From: an uncultured Gammaproteobacteria bacterium
Lineage (GTDB): Bacteria; Pseudomonadota; Gammaproteobacteria; DRLM01
DNA: 64,000 bases
Assembly: GCA_947259075.1 (NCBI GenBank)
Contig: CAMYKQ010000029.1
Span: 62,001-126,000, forward strand
Reading direction: 5' to 3'
Shown: positions 46,342-56,000 of the stretch, in pieces
Layout of the letters: each line of letters starts with the position of its first letter
How positions within the stretch are numbered: position 1 is the stretch's first letter
Translations under genes and position numbers: made by a program
The notes under the pieces: model-generated
Seen by the model: only the letters and a program-made list of their open reading frames with translations
What the model was told of the DNA's origin: nothing
Databases searched by the model: none

Positions 46342-46857
46342 CTAGAACGGGTAACCCGCATTGAGCAATAAACCGCCCTTGGTTTTTCCATTTTCTTGGC
46401 CCAGGGCCGGCGTGATGCCCAGGTTCCAGCCTTTGGTGTTGCTGCCATTGCTGAAGTAGATATAGGTGACGCCTAAGCCGCACCTCGCTTTATCGTCATT
46501 CTTGTTACGGCCCTTGTTAATGCCCACGGGTCCGGCATACAAGCCGAGACCATGGCGGTTGCTGGTCGAGGACAAGAGCCCGGTCCACAACCAGCCCGCG
46601 GCAACACCGCAGGGCAATATCCAGCCCGAGTTGGTTGAATAACCGATGCCGGTGCAGCCCGCCGCGACATACTTAAAATCGTTTTCACTTCTGAGCGCGG
46701 CGTTGACACCGATGCCGCTGTACAAAGCCCAGATGCCAGCCCCGAACGACGGCGCGTTTTCCGTTGCCTCGGTTTGATGCGCCGTCAACGCGACTAAAGC
46801 CGCGAAGGTGATCGCCTCATTTTCATCCTGGCTAGTCTCCGTGCGCGTTTGGCACAC
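46342..46857 (-). CDS. Small beta-barrel-like outer-membrane protein, probable frameshift near the start
   Basis: The frame gives 171 residues; residues after about 38 show glycine-rich amphipathic strands (FGAGIWALYSGIGVNAALRS, LGVTYIYFSNGSNTKGWNLG) and a terminal aromatic residue (NAGYPF). The first ~16 residues (CQTRTETSQDENE) are not secretion-like, but AITFAALVALTAHQTEA directly follows. One added base after the ATGAAAATGAG at about 46816-46826 would give MKMR joined to that hydrophobic core, a normal signal peptide. It is therefore either a damaged gene or contains a sequencing error. No family recognised. Confidence 0.55.
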   Translation of the reverse strand: MCQTRTETSQDENEAITFAALVALTAHQTEATENAPSFGAGIWALYSGIGVNAALRSENDFKYVAAGCTGIGYSTNSGWILPCGVAAGWLWTGLLSSTSNRHGLGLYAGPVGINKGRNKNDDKARCGLGVTYIYFSNGSNTKGWNLGITPALGQENGKTKGGLLLNAGYPF

Positions 46858-46898
46858 TATTCACGTCCTTGGCTTTAAGCGGGGGCTGTTCAAATCGT

Positions 46899-47049
46899 GT
46901 AGCGCGGAAGCCCAACGGGCGTTCCGGCGGATGGGAGTGTAGTAATGCGCTGCGAACATATCCGGTTGCTAGCGCCATTCTGTCCCGGGGCTCACTTTGC
47001 TCTTCACGGAAAAACATCCGGCGGAACGCCCTTTGGGCTTCCGCTCTAC
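46899..47049. repeat. Inverted pair of a third REP class (46899-46933 and 47015-47049)
   Basis: Each arm carries ggaagcccaa(c/a)gggcgttcc next to gcggatg and gtag/ctac ends, in opposite orientation and about 80 bp apart. The sequence differs from both the ctccct and gttgggct classes in this window. Confidence 0.75.
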
Positions 47050-47065
47050 GTGCTGTGGGATATGG

Positions 47066-47827
47066 TCATGCGTTGATAGTGTCCTGGTCTATAACGGAAA
47101 TATATAGATATCCATCTTTGACCGCCTCGATCGTTTTCAAAAAATTTTTTGCATTTCCGTCATAGAGCACCTCATCTCCTCGTTGGAGATGGATTCTCCA
47201 GTCTCGGTTGCAGTAATGAATGATGGGGTCTTGTAGCGCCCACTTCCCGTTGATTGGTGCACCTAAGTTCCATTGCTTCCAAACAGGCGACGCTTCGGCT
47301 TCCCGGGGGATGCTATTCCAGAGCTGAAGAATGCCGTCATTCTGGTCTCGCTCGAACGAGACTGGTCGGCGGCTAACGAGGGGCTTTGCTAGCTCGATCT
47401 TTGGATAAGGCGATGAGGCATGTCCTGGCTGTGGCATCACCAGTTCACTTGTAAAGCCTAATTTTCTCCAAAATGGCTCTGAGTTGCGTGGTTGGCATTG
47501 AATATTGCAAACGATTGCGCCATGGCTTCGCAGCCTCATTAATGTGGCTTTGACTAAATGGCGGCCAACACCTTCACGGCGTAGGTTTGGTCGAACTGTG
47601 ACGATATCAAGCACCGAGAAAATTCCAGATTGGCGCCAAGCACAAAGCGCGGATGCTTCGCCCTCAGTGAGTGAGCAAACAAGTTCATTGTTCTCCCAGC
47701 TACTCTCAATTATCTCCCAGTTACACCAGAACCCTGTGCCGGTCTTTCTGTGTTCGTGTTGCAGCCAAGACTTAAGTTGGCGTAATTGTTCACGAGAAGG
47801 CGAAAATTCAATATTGACCTTTTCCAT
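47066..47827 (-). CDS. GNAT family N-acetyltransferase with C-terminal extension
   Basis: A 253-residue protein. GNAT core at about residues 45-135: VLDIVTVRPNLRREGVGRHLVKATL (acetyl-CoA loop RREGVG) and FWRKLGFTSELV. About 110 further residues with aromatic-rich strands (WNLGAPINGKWALQDPIIHY) have no known domain to me. Base composition is lower in GC than the neighbours, suggesting transfer. No operon partner. Confidence 0.85.
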   Translation of the reverse strand: MEKVNIEFSPSREQLRQLKSWLQHEHRKTGTGFWCNWEIIESSWENNELVCSLTEGEASALCAWRQSGIFSVLDIVTVRPNLRREGVGRHLVKATLMRLRSHGAIVCNIQCQPRNSEPFWRKLGFTSELVMPQPGHASSPYPKIELAKPLVSRRPVSFERDQNDGILQLWNSIPREAEASPVWKQWNLGAPINGKWALQDPIIHYCNRDWRIHLQRGDEVLYDGNAKNFLKTIEAVKDGYLYISVIDQDTINA

Positions 47828-47896
47828 CTTCTAATATTGATAGTTGGTGATGAAGTGATAAAGCATATTGCTCTTGCTTATGTTGTGTCTCCTTCT

Positions 47897-48748
47897 TTAC
47901 CCACCTATCCCCTCCATAAACGCAGGCATCACCAGCGCCGCCTTGTGAATATCCGCTGTGTAATACAAGGTATCGAATTCTTTTTTGCGCGCATCCTGTT
48001 CGCGGAATTGAAGCGGGTCGACGCCCTTGCCCGCCAGGGTCGCGCTCCACCAGCCGGAGGGATAGACGCATTGCGGGAAACTGAGGGTGCGGGTGTGGTC
48101 GAAGCCGGCGGCGCGCATGGCCTGGTGCATGGATTCGATCAGCGCCTTGTGGAACAGCGGTGATTCGCTTTGGCCGACGAGGATGCCGTCCGGGCGCAGG
48201 GCGCGGTGGCAGTTGCGGTAAAAGGCTTCGTTGAACAGGCCCTCGGCCGGGCCGACGGGGTCGGTGCTGTCGACGATGATGGCATCGAGGCTGCCGGGGT
48301 CGGCGTCCTTGAGCCATTGGATGCCGTCGCCGAAATAGAGGCGGGCGCGCGGGTCGTCGTTGGCGCTGCACAGTTCGGGGAAGTATTTTTCCGCGAGACG
48401 GGTGACACGCTCGTCGATCTCCACCTGCCAGGCCTCTTCCACGCCGGGGTGTTTGAGCACTTCGCGCAGGGTGCCGCAGTCGCCGCCGCCGATGACCATC
48501 ACCTTTTTCGGCGCGCGGTGAGCGAACAGCACCGGGTGGCTCATCATTTCGTGATAGAGGAAATTGTCGCGGTCGGTGAGCATGACGCAGCCGTCGATGA
48601 CCATGAGCTTGCCGAAGCCCTCGGTGTCGTAGATCTCGATGTGTTGGTACGGCGTCCGCTCTTCATGGAGCTTGGCCTTGATTTTGAAGGAGAAGGCGGC
48701 CCCGTCTTTGGGATAGGTTTCGGTGAACCAGGTGGTGTCCAGCGTCAT
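47897..48748 (-). CDS. speE: Spermidine synthase
   Basis: Aminopropyltransferase of 283 residues that makes spermidine from putrescine and decarboxylated SAM. Motifs: FGKLMVIDGCVMLTDRDNFLYHEMM, SAM-binding GGGDCGTLREVLKH, IIVDSTDPVGPAEGLF, and CVYPSGWWSATLAGKG. Divergent from speA, with which it forms the arginine-to-polyamine route; an agmatinase-type enzyme is not in the window. Confidence 0.97.
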   Translation of the reverse strand: MTLDTTWFTETYPKDGAAFSFKIKAKLHEERTPYQHIEIYDTEGFGKLMVIDGCVMLTDRDNFLYHEMMSHPVLFAHRAPKKVMVIGGGDCGTLREVLKHPGVEEAWQVEIDERVTRLAEKYFPELCSANDDPRARLYFGDGIQWLKDADPGSLDAIIVDSTDPVGPAEGLFNEAFYRNCHRALRPDGILVGQSESPLFHKALIESMHQAMRAAGFDHTRTLSFPQCVYPSGWWSATLAGKGVDPLQFREQDARKKEFDTLYYTADIHKAALVMPAFMEGIGG

Positions 48749-48889
48749 GTAATGCGGTTCCTTGGGTGATTCAAGTTAAAGTGTAGGGTGTCCATGTTTG
48801 TGAAACGCGGCTTTTCTCGGACACATGCCACGGTTTTGCCTTCAGGGTGGGCGGGTTTTGTTGCGCTATGGCGCAATATTACGGTTACC

Positions 48890-48932
48890 CTCTCCCCACC
48901 CCTCTCCCGGAGGGAGAGGGGTGTTGGTTGTC
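48890..48932. repeat. REP-like palindrome (ctctcccggagggagag)
   Basis: A single ccctctcccggagggagaggg module in the 299-bp divergent region between speE and speA, same class as at 1128-1228. Confidence 0.75.
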
Positions 48933-49047
48933 GCTGCGCGACAGTGGGTGTAACGATACATTATGGCCGCCACCGCGCCAATAAGCGCGGGCGGGGGAAT
49001 TTCTTTATAATCGCGTTTTTCTAATTCAGCTAAGAAATGGCGGGCCG

Positions 49048-50934
49048 ATGGCAGACTGGGATATTCAGCAGGCGCGGGATACATATAGTGTCGCGCATTG
49101 GGGTGGCGAGTATTTCGACATCAACGGCGCGGGGCATTTGCACGTGCGGCCGCGCCGCGCGGCGGGTCACCCGGGGGTCGATCTGTTCCAGCTCAGCCAG
49201 GAGGCGCAGGCGGCGGGTTTGACCCTGCCTTTGCTGGTGCGTTTTTCCGATATCTTGCACGACCGCGTCGACACCCTGTGCGGGGCTTTCGGCCAAGCCA
49301 TGCAGGTGGCGGGCTATCAGGGCCGTTACACCGCGGTGTATCCCATCAAGGTCAATCAGCAAAAAAGCGTGGTGGACGAGATCCTGCGCCATGGTGACAC
49401 CCGCGTGGGGCTGGAGGCGGGGAGCAAGCCGGAGCTGATGGCGGTGCTGGCCCTGTCGCGGCCCGGCGCCGTGATTATCTGCAACGGCTATAAAGACCGC
49501 GAGTACATCCGCATCGCGCTCATGGGCAAACGTCTCGGTCACCGCGTCTACATCGTGGTGGAGAAGATGTCCGAACTGGACCTCGTCATCGAGGAGTCGC
49601 GCAAACTGGAGGTGGCGCCGCTGCTGGGTATCCGCGTGCGTCTGGCCTCCATCGGTCACGGTAAGTGGCAGAACACCGGCGGCGACAAATCCAAGTTCGG
49701 CTTGTCCGCGGCGCAAGTGCTGGCGACCATCGAGCAATTACGCCGCGCGGGCCTGCTGGAGTCGCTGCAACTGATGCACTTTCATCTGGGGTCGCAAGTG
49801 GCCAATGTGCGTGACATTCAGCGCGGGGTGCGCGAGGCGGCGCGCTACTACGCCGAGCTGCGCCGCCTCGGCATCGACATCCGCTGCGTCGACGTCGGCG
49901 GCGGGCTGGGCATCGATTACGAAGGCACGCGTTCGCGCAGCGAGTGCTCGATGAATTACAGCGTGCAGGAATACGCCAACAACGTCATTCACGCCCTGTG
50001 GGAGATCTGCGAGCAGCAAGGTCTGCCGCATCCCGATGTGATTACCGAGTCGGGCCGCGCCATGACCGCGCATCACGCGGTGCTCATCACCAATGTCATC
50101 GACATTGAGCAAGCCCCGGTGGCCGCGGCGCTGGCGCCGCCCGCCGAGGACGAGCCGCTCATCATTCATGATCTGTGGCAGGCGCTGCAAAACTTAAGCG
50201 CGCGCTCGGTGCTGGAGGCCTATCACGACGCCGAACACTGGGTGGGCGAGGCGCAGGCCATGTACACCCACGGCGTGCTCAGCCTGGCGCAGCGCGCCCG
50301 CGCCGAGCAATTGTTCTTCGCCATTTGCGCGGCGGTGCGGGTGTTGCTGAAGCCGGAGTCGCGCGCCCATCGCGAGGTGCTCGACGAGTTGAATGAAAAG
50401 CTGGCGGATAAATATTTCTGCAATTTTTCCCTGTTCCAATCGTTGCCCGACGTCTGGGCCATCGATCAGGTGTTCCCCATCATGCCCTTGCACCGGCTCG
50501 GTGAGCGGCCGGCGCGGCGCGCGGTGATACAAGACCTCACCTGCGATTCCGATGGCCGTATCGATCATTACGTCGACCGCGAGGGCGTGGAAAGCAGCCT
50601 GCCGCTGCACACGGTGAAGGCGGGCGAGCCATATTTGCTCGGCGTGTTTTTGATCGGCGCCTATCAGGAAATTTTGGGCGATATGCACAATCTCTTCGGC
50701 GACACCGACGCGGTGAATGTGGAGTTGACCGCCGACGGCGGCCACCGTTTAGTGGGGCCGGAGCGCGGCGACACCGTGGACGAATTGCTGCGTTATGTGC
50801 ACTACGATGCCGATGCCCTGCTGGAAAGCTACCGCGGCAAGATCGCCGCGGCGGAGTTGAGCCCCGCTCAGCGCCAAGTCTATCTCGAGGAGCTGGAGGC
50901 GGGCTTGCGGGGCTACACCTATTTGGAGGACTGA
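49048..50934 (+). CDS. speA: Biosynthetic arginine decarboxylase
   Basis: PLP-dependent fold-III decarboxylase of 628 residues making agmatine. PLP lysine Lys101 is in YTAVYPIKVNQQKSVV. Substrate and dimer region show FHLGSQVANVRDIQRGVREAARYYAEL, DVGGGLGIDYEGTRS and TESGRAMTAHHAVL. The catalytic Cys region is DLTCDSDGRIDHYVD. Length and order match SpeA, so full length. Confidence 0.97.
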   Translation: MADWDIQQARDTYSVAHWGGEYFDINGAGHLHVRPRRAAGHPGVDLFQLSQEAQAAGLTLPLLVRFSDILHDRVDTLCGAFGQAMQVAGYQGRYTAVYPIKVNQQKSVVDEILRHGDTRVGLEAGSKPELMAVLALSRPGAVIICNGYKDREYIRIALMGKRLGHRVYIVVEKMSELDLVIEESRKLEVAPLLGIRVRLASIGHGKWQNTGGDKSKFGLSAAQVLATIEQLRRAGLLESLQLMHFHLGSQVANVRDIQRGVREAARYYAELRRLGIDIRCVDVGGGLGIDYEGTRSRSECSMNYSVQEYANNVIHALWEICEQQGLPHPDVITESGRAMTAHHAVLITNVIDIEQAPVAAALAPPAEDEPLIIHDLWQALQNLSARSVLEAYHDAEHWVGEAQAMYTHGVLSLAQRARAEQLFFAICAAVRVLLKPESRAHREVLDELNEKLADKYFCNFSLFQSLPDVWAIDQVFPIMPLHRLGERPARRAVIQDLTCDSDGRIDHYVDREGVESSLPLHTVKAGEPYLLGVFLIGAYQEILGDMHNLFGDTDAVNVELTADGGHRLVGPERGDTVDELLRYVHYDADALLESYRGKIAAAELSPAQRQVYLEELEAGLRGYTYLED

Positions 50935-51022
50935 GGTGGGTCCGCCGCGAGCGGGGGCGGGTTTGGTATTTCAAGCCCGCTGTGGCATGATTCTTCAACA
51001 TATATAAAGTAAAAGCACCGCT

Positions 51023-51592
51023 ATGAAACTAACGACTTTGCTGACGTCTTTTAGCTTGGCGCTGATGGCTTTGCTGCCGCAATCGGCCGCCGCCATTGAT
51101 CTAAGCAAGCTGAAGTTCAAGCCGGATATGGATAAGGTGTATTTCGGGGTGGCGATGTTCAACCCCACCTACAAGACCAATACCCGTGACCACCGCTCCA
51201 CCGGTTTGGTGGGCCGCTTGGGTTATGATATGACCCCGCATTTCGCCATCGAGGCGCAGGCCGCGTCCACGATAGGCGGCGAGTCGGCCTTCACCCCGGC
51301 CGACGGTGAGATTCAGATGTCCAATCTCTACGGTATTTTTCTGCGCGCCAACACCCAGTTCAGTTTCAGCCGGGTCTACGCCATGGCCGGTTATTTTCAT
51401 GGCACGCGGGTGATCAAATTCCCTTTGGCGTCGACCTCCACGGAAGATGACGACAGTAATAAAGCCTTCGGTTTCGGCGCGGAGCTGTCCGATGACGGCA
51501 AGCTGGGCATCGCGCTGGAATGGATCCGCTATTTCGATAACCGTTATTACACCGTCGAGGCCTGGAACCTGGGTATCGTCAGCCGCTTCTGA
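51023..51592 (+). CDS. Outer-membrane beta-barrel protein
   Basis: A 189-residue protein. Signal peptide MKLTTLLTSFSLALMALLPQSAAA is cut near residue 24. Strands alternate polar and hydrophobic residues (LVGRLGYDMTPHFAIEAQAAS, NLYGIFLRANTQFSFSRVYAMAGY), and the last strand ends in Phe (VEAWNLGIVSRF), as needed for barrel assembly. OmpA/OMP_b-brl type by plan; function unknown. Confidence 0.85.
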   Translation: MKLTTLLTSFSLALMALLPQSAAAIDLSKLKFKPDMDKVYFGVAMFNPTYKTNTRDHRSTGLVGRLGYDMTPHFAIEAQAASTIGGESAFTPADGEIQMSNLYGIFLRANTQFSFSRVYAMAGYFHGTRVIKFPLASTSTEDDDSNKAFGFGAELSDDGKLGIALEWIRYFDNRYYTVEAWNLGIVSRF

Positions 51593-51714
51593 ACGGCGGC
51601 GCGTCGCCAACCGCCACATATTCCCGTTTTCTCTTTGCCCCGCCCCGCCGCTCTTCCTTTGCGGCGCGGGAGCGGCATAATATGCCCATTCCGCGAATTT
51701 TCGAGGCAGTGAAC

Positions 51715-51993
51715 ATGAGCATGGCTATCCACAAAGAATCCCAACCGGGCGCCGAGCGGCTCGCCGAACTCGGCGTGATGAGCTGGCCCATTTGGAGTAA
51801 AGAGGTTTCCAGTTTTCCTTGGTTTTACGATAGCCGGGAAACTTGTTATTTCCTCGAGGGCGAGGTGAGCGTCACCCCCGAGGGCGGCGCGCCGCTGCGC
51901 ATGGGCAAGGGCGATTTGGTGATATTCCCCGCCGGGATGCGCTGCACCTGGGAGATTCATCGGCCGGTGCGCAAGCACTATCTCTTCGATTGA
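51715..51993 (+). CDS. Cupin-domain protein (ureidoglycine aminohydrolase-like small cupin)
   Basis: A 92-residue single cupin: SKEVSSFPWFYDSRETCYFLEGEVSVTPEGG, then MGKGDLVIFPAGMRCTWEIH. The usual first-motif His residues are replaced in part (Glu-Thr-Cys), so metal binding may be altered. ATG 51715 has cgagg 8 nt upstream; the frame is open to 51682. Function unknown. Confidence 0.88.
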   Translation: MSMAIHKESQPGAERLAELGVMSWPIWSKEVSSFPWFYDSRETCYFLEGEVSVTPEGGAPLRMGKGDLVIFPAGMRCTWEIHRPVRKHYLFD

Positions 51994-52075
51994 GGGTGAG
52001 ATTCAGCGTGCGCCGGCGCGGTGAGTGCCGTAGTATGCGGGCGTAGTGCATCGGGGTTTAGGACGCGGGGAATAA

Positions 52076-52306
52076 AACCTATCTCAAAATTAAATTTGAC
52101 TGCGTAATAACAGGCGCTCCACCGAGCTGATTAATCTTGGTTCCTTCTCCCTCAGGGAGAAGGAGAGAATGAGGGGATCAAATAATTAGGACATTACAAC
52201 GCATATACCCCCTTACCCCAACCCTCTCCCTGAGGGAGATAATAGGATTGCTTACCATGCCAGCCGTCGAGGCATTTTGGATCCCGTTCATATTTTGAGA
52301 TAGGTT
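52076..52306. mobile_element. 231-bp inverted-repeat-bounded element with REP-like core (MITE-like)
   Basis: Perfect 15-bp terminal inverted repeats aacctatctcaaaat (52076-52090) and attttgagataggtt (52292-52306). Inside are opposed REP-like modules at about 52140-52175 (ccttctccctcagggagaagg) and 52205-52245 (ccctctccctgagggag). No coding capacity. No clear target duplication could be picked out by eye. It fills most of the 320-bp gap before the YqhA-family gene. Confidence 0.6.
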
Positions 52307-52313
52307 CTAAGCA

Positions 52314-52862
52314 ATGAAACGCATCGAAAAAAATTTGGAAGCCTTCGTCTTCGCCAGCCGCTGGCTGCTGGCGCCGTTTTACATCGGCTTGATTCTGGCA
52401 ATCGTCCTCTTGCTGATTAAGTTCGTTAAGGAATTCATCCACGTGGTCCCCGTCGTGTTGACGGGCGAAGGCGGCGAAGCGATCGTGGGGATACTGACCT
52501 TGGTGGATGTGGCCCTGGTCGCCAATCTGCTCATCATCATCGTCTTCGCCGGTTATGAAAATTTCGTCTCACGCATCGACACCGAAGGCCACGCCGACCG
52601 GCCGGAGTGGATGGGGCATGTGGATTTCGCCGATCTCAAAATGAAGCTGATCGGTTCCATCGTGGCGATATCCGGTATCGAGCTGCTCAAGAGCTTCGTC
52701 AACGTAGATCAATTTACCAATGAGCAATTAGGCTGGAAGGTGGGGATTCACATGACCTTCGTCGTCTCCGGCCTGTTATTCGCCATCAGTGATCGCCTAG
52801 GCGTGGCGAAGAAGCTGGCGAAGAAGTCCATGAAGGAAGACGATGACGGGGACGGGCATTGA
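52314..52862 (+). CDS. YqhA/UPF0114 family inner-membrane protein
   Basis: A 182-residue protein with three or four membrane helices: ASRWLLAPFYIGLILAIVLLL (17-37), VALVANLLIIIVFAGYENFVS (66-86), IHMTFVVSGLLFAISDRLG (145-163). The family N terminus (KNLEAFVFASRWLLAPFY) and MKLIGSIVAISGIELLKSF are present. The tail is charged (KKSMKEDDDGDGH). Function not established. The ATG lies 8 nt past the right end of the MITE-like element. Confidence 0.92.
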   Translation: MKRIEKNLEAFVFASRWLLAPFYIGLILAIVLLLIKFVKEFIHVVPVVLTGEGGEAIVGILTLVDVALVANLLIIIVFAGYENFVSRIDTEGHADRPEWMGHVDFADLKMKLIGSIVAISGIELLKSFVNVDQFTNEQLGWKVGIHMTFVVSGLLFAISDRLGVAKKLAKKSMKEDDDGDGH

Positions 52863-53091
52863 GTTGTGCCCTCGAGTCGGGCGCCACGCCCGGCGTCGCC
52901 GCGCCGGATTGAGCGCGCGCCCTCGGGCGCGTTGCATCTCACCCTGATTGAATCACCGCGTTTCCTTCCCTGCATGAGGGCGAATCAGCCCGCGATTTTA
53001 ATCCTGTCGAAACTGAACCGCGGGCGTGTTAATCACGCCCGCTGGTGTTTCAGTCGCCATGATTTGCCGGGCGGGCGTGTCGTGAGCGCAA

Positions 53092-56000
53092 TCAATAGCG
53101 CCAAGTCAGTCCTTGAATGCCGCTGTATCCCGTGCTTCCTACGGCGCTGGCCGCGCCCGTGCCGGTGTTGAGGGTGATGAGCTGGCCGCTGGTCTCGTCG
53201 AAACCGTACAAGATCCCGGCCGGGTCGAAGGCCAAGGCGGTGATGCCGTCGAAGCCGGTGATGGGGCCCACCACCGCGCCCGCGCCGCTGGTGGTGTTGA
53301 TGGTGATGAGTTCATAGGTGTACGGGCCCGTGCCGCAGCAGCCGATGTCGGTGGCACCGATACCGTACAAGGTGTTGGTGTTAGGGTCGAAGGCGAGGGC
53401 GCCGTTGATGAGGTCGAAGCCTATGCCGCTGCCGATGACACTGACGGCGCCGCTGCTGGTGTTGATGCTCAATAATTCGCCGGTGCCGGTGTCCACCGCA
53501 TAGAGTTGATTGGTGTTGGGGTCGAAGGCCAGGCCGTCGACGCAGCAAGCGCGCCCCAAGGCGCCGATCGGTGTGCTGCTGCCGTCGTTGAGATTGATGC
53601 TGACCAATTTGCCGTCGTCGTTATCATTGGCCACGGCGTAGTACGCGCCGCTGTTGGGATCGAAGGCGAGGTCGCCGACGAAACCCAGACCCAGCTGACC
53701 TTTTGTGGTGCCGCGGCCGTTGCTGGTGTCGAGTGACAACAGTCCCAATTGATTGGCGCCGTAGAGGCGGCCGTTGGTGTCGTCGTAGGCCAGCGCGCCG
53801 GACATGCCTTCGTGCAGCACGGCACCGCGAAGGCTGGCCAATCCGCTGTTGGTGTCGAGGGTGATGAGCCGCGGGTCTTTGCCGCTGGGGTCGGTATTGA
53901 TGCCGTAAAGAACACCGCTGGCGTCGAAGGCCAGGCCCTCGACGTCACCGTAGCCCATGAGGCCCTTCACGGTCTTGGCGCCGCTGCTGGTGTCGAGGCT
54001 AATCAATTCATCGGTGTTGGTGTCGCTGGCATAGAGAATATTGCTGTTGGGATCGAAGGCCAGGCCGTGGGGATTGCCGCCGGTATTGCCGATGCTGGTC
54101 GCCACGGCCGTGCTGGTGTTGATGCGGTAGAGACTGCCGCCGTTGACGCCATAGAGGGTTTCGGTGTTGGGGTCATAGGCCAGATCATAGAGTGTGCCGG
54201 TGACGCCGCTGAGTTTGGCGATGGAGCTGGCGGTGCCGGTGTTGGCGTGGACCTGTACCAGATATTGTTCGCCGAGAGGGTTGGCGCTGACGCCGTAATA
54301 AATTTGTGCGGGAGAATTGTAGGCCAAGCCGGTTAATTGGGTGCCTGAGCTGTTGCCGAGACCGGTGACTTTGTGGCTGAGTCCCGCGCCGCTGGATGTG
54401 TTGAGGGTGATGAGTTGCCGCGTGGCGCCGTCGAAACCGTAGAGGGTATTGCCGCTTTTGTCGTGCGTGAGTAACGCGACATCGCCGAAACCCAAGGCGC
54501 CGATTTCGCTGGCGGCGCCGCTGGTGGTATTCACCGTGTAGAGTTTGTCCTGACTGGTGGAGCTGGCGTAGAGGACATTGCTGTTGGCGTCGAAGGCCAG
54601 GCCGGACAGCGCGGTGACGCCGAGCGCTCCGACCGCGGTGGCGGCGCCGCTGCTAGTGTTAATGGTGAGTAAATTGTTGGCCGTGGTGTCGCTGCCGTAG
54701 AGCACGTTGGCGTTGGTGTCGAAGGTCAGGCCCCGCACGTCGCTGAAGGCGCCGAAGCCGCTGCCTATCATCGTGGCCGCGCCGGTACTGGTGTTGATGC
54801 GGTAGAGGCTAGCGCCGTCGCTGGCGTAAAGGGTGTTGGTGTTGGAATCATAGGTCAGCGCGCCGCTGACGCTGCTGAAGCCGATGACGCCGCCGGTGCC
54901 GCTATAGATGTTGAACTTAATCAACTCATCCTGCGAGAGGGCGTAAAGCGTATTGGTGGTGCTGTTAAAGGCGATCCCCGCGAGCGCGGGGAATCCCGCC
55001 AAGCCCGCGCCGGCTTGACGTTGACTGGCGCCGCTGCTGGCATCGATGCTGAGTAAACGGCTCAGACTATAGCCGCCAAAATTCACTAAGTCAGTGGCGA
55101 TAAGATTGCGCCGGTTATTGTCGTGCAGCTGGATGTGGTAGTCCAAGGCCGTACCCGCCGCCACGCCGGCGCCATTGACGGCGCTGATGCGCACTTCAAT
55201 ATGTTCTAGCGCCTCGATGCTGGCGTCATCCTGAATGCTGATGTGCAGTAATTGGGTGCTATTGTCCGTAGCGCCGGCCGGAAAGGTGACGCCGCCGCTC
55301 AATGGGGTGAAGTCGGCGGAATTGGTCGCGGTGCTCGCGAAGCTGGTGATGCTGGCGCTGACGGGCGAGGCGATGCTGACGGGCGCGTTTAAGTTTAAGC
55401 GTAGCGGGATGCTGACTACGCTCGCCCCTTCTTGGATCACGGCATCGCTGCCTACGAAGTTAATGGTGGCGATGGTGTCATTGTCGATGATGTCAACGGT
55501 GACGCTGGGGATGCTGATGGTGTTGTATTTGGCGTCAGCGCTAGTGGTGCTGTGGGTGATGGTGGTGTTATGCGCGCCTTCGATTGCCGCGTCATCGACC
55601 GCGGTTACCGTCACGGTTTGCGTCGCGCTCCAATTGTTGGCGTTAAAGGTGAGCGTCGTGGGGCTGAGCGAGACTTGTCCGCCGCCGTTCAGGGTGATGA
55701 CGGTGTCGGCGGCGGGCTGGCTGCTGAGCGCGATGCTGTAGCTGTCGCTCGCGCCGCCTTCGGTGACTTGCGTGCTGCCAGCGGTTGCAGTGAGGGTGAC
55801 GCCTTCAGCGTCATTATCGGTGATGTTGACCGTGACATCGCTCAAGGCGTATTGATTGTAGTTTGTATCCGCGCTGCTGACGCCGTGGCTGATGAGGCCG
55901 GTGTGGTTGCCCTCCGCGACCTCATCGTCGATGGCGGCGACGATGACGATTTGCGGTTGATTCCAGTTCGTGGCCGTGAACGTCAGGCTCACGGGCAAGA

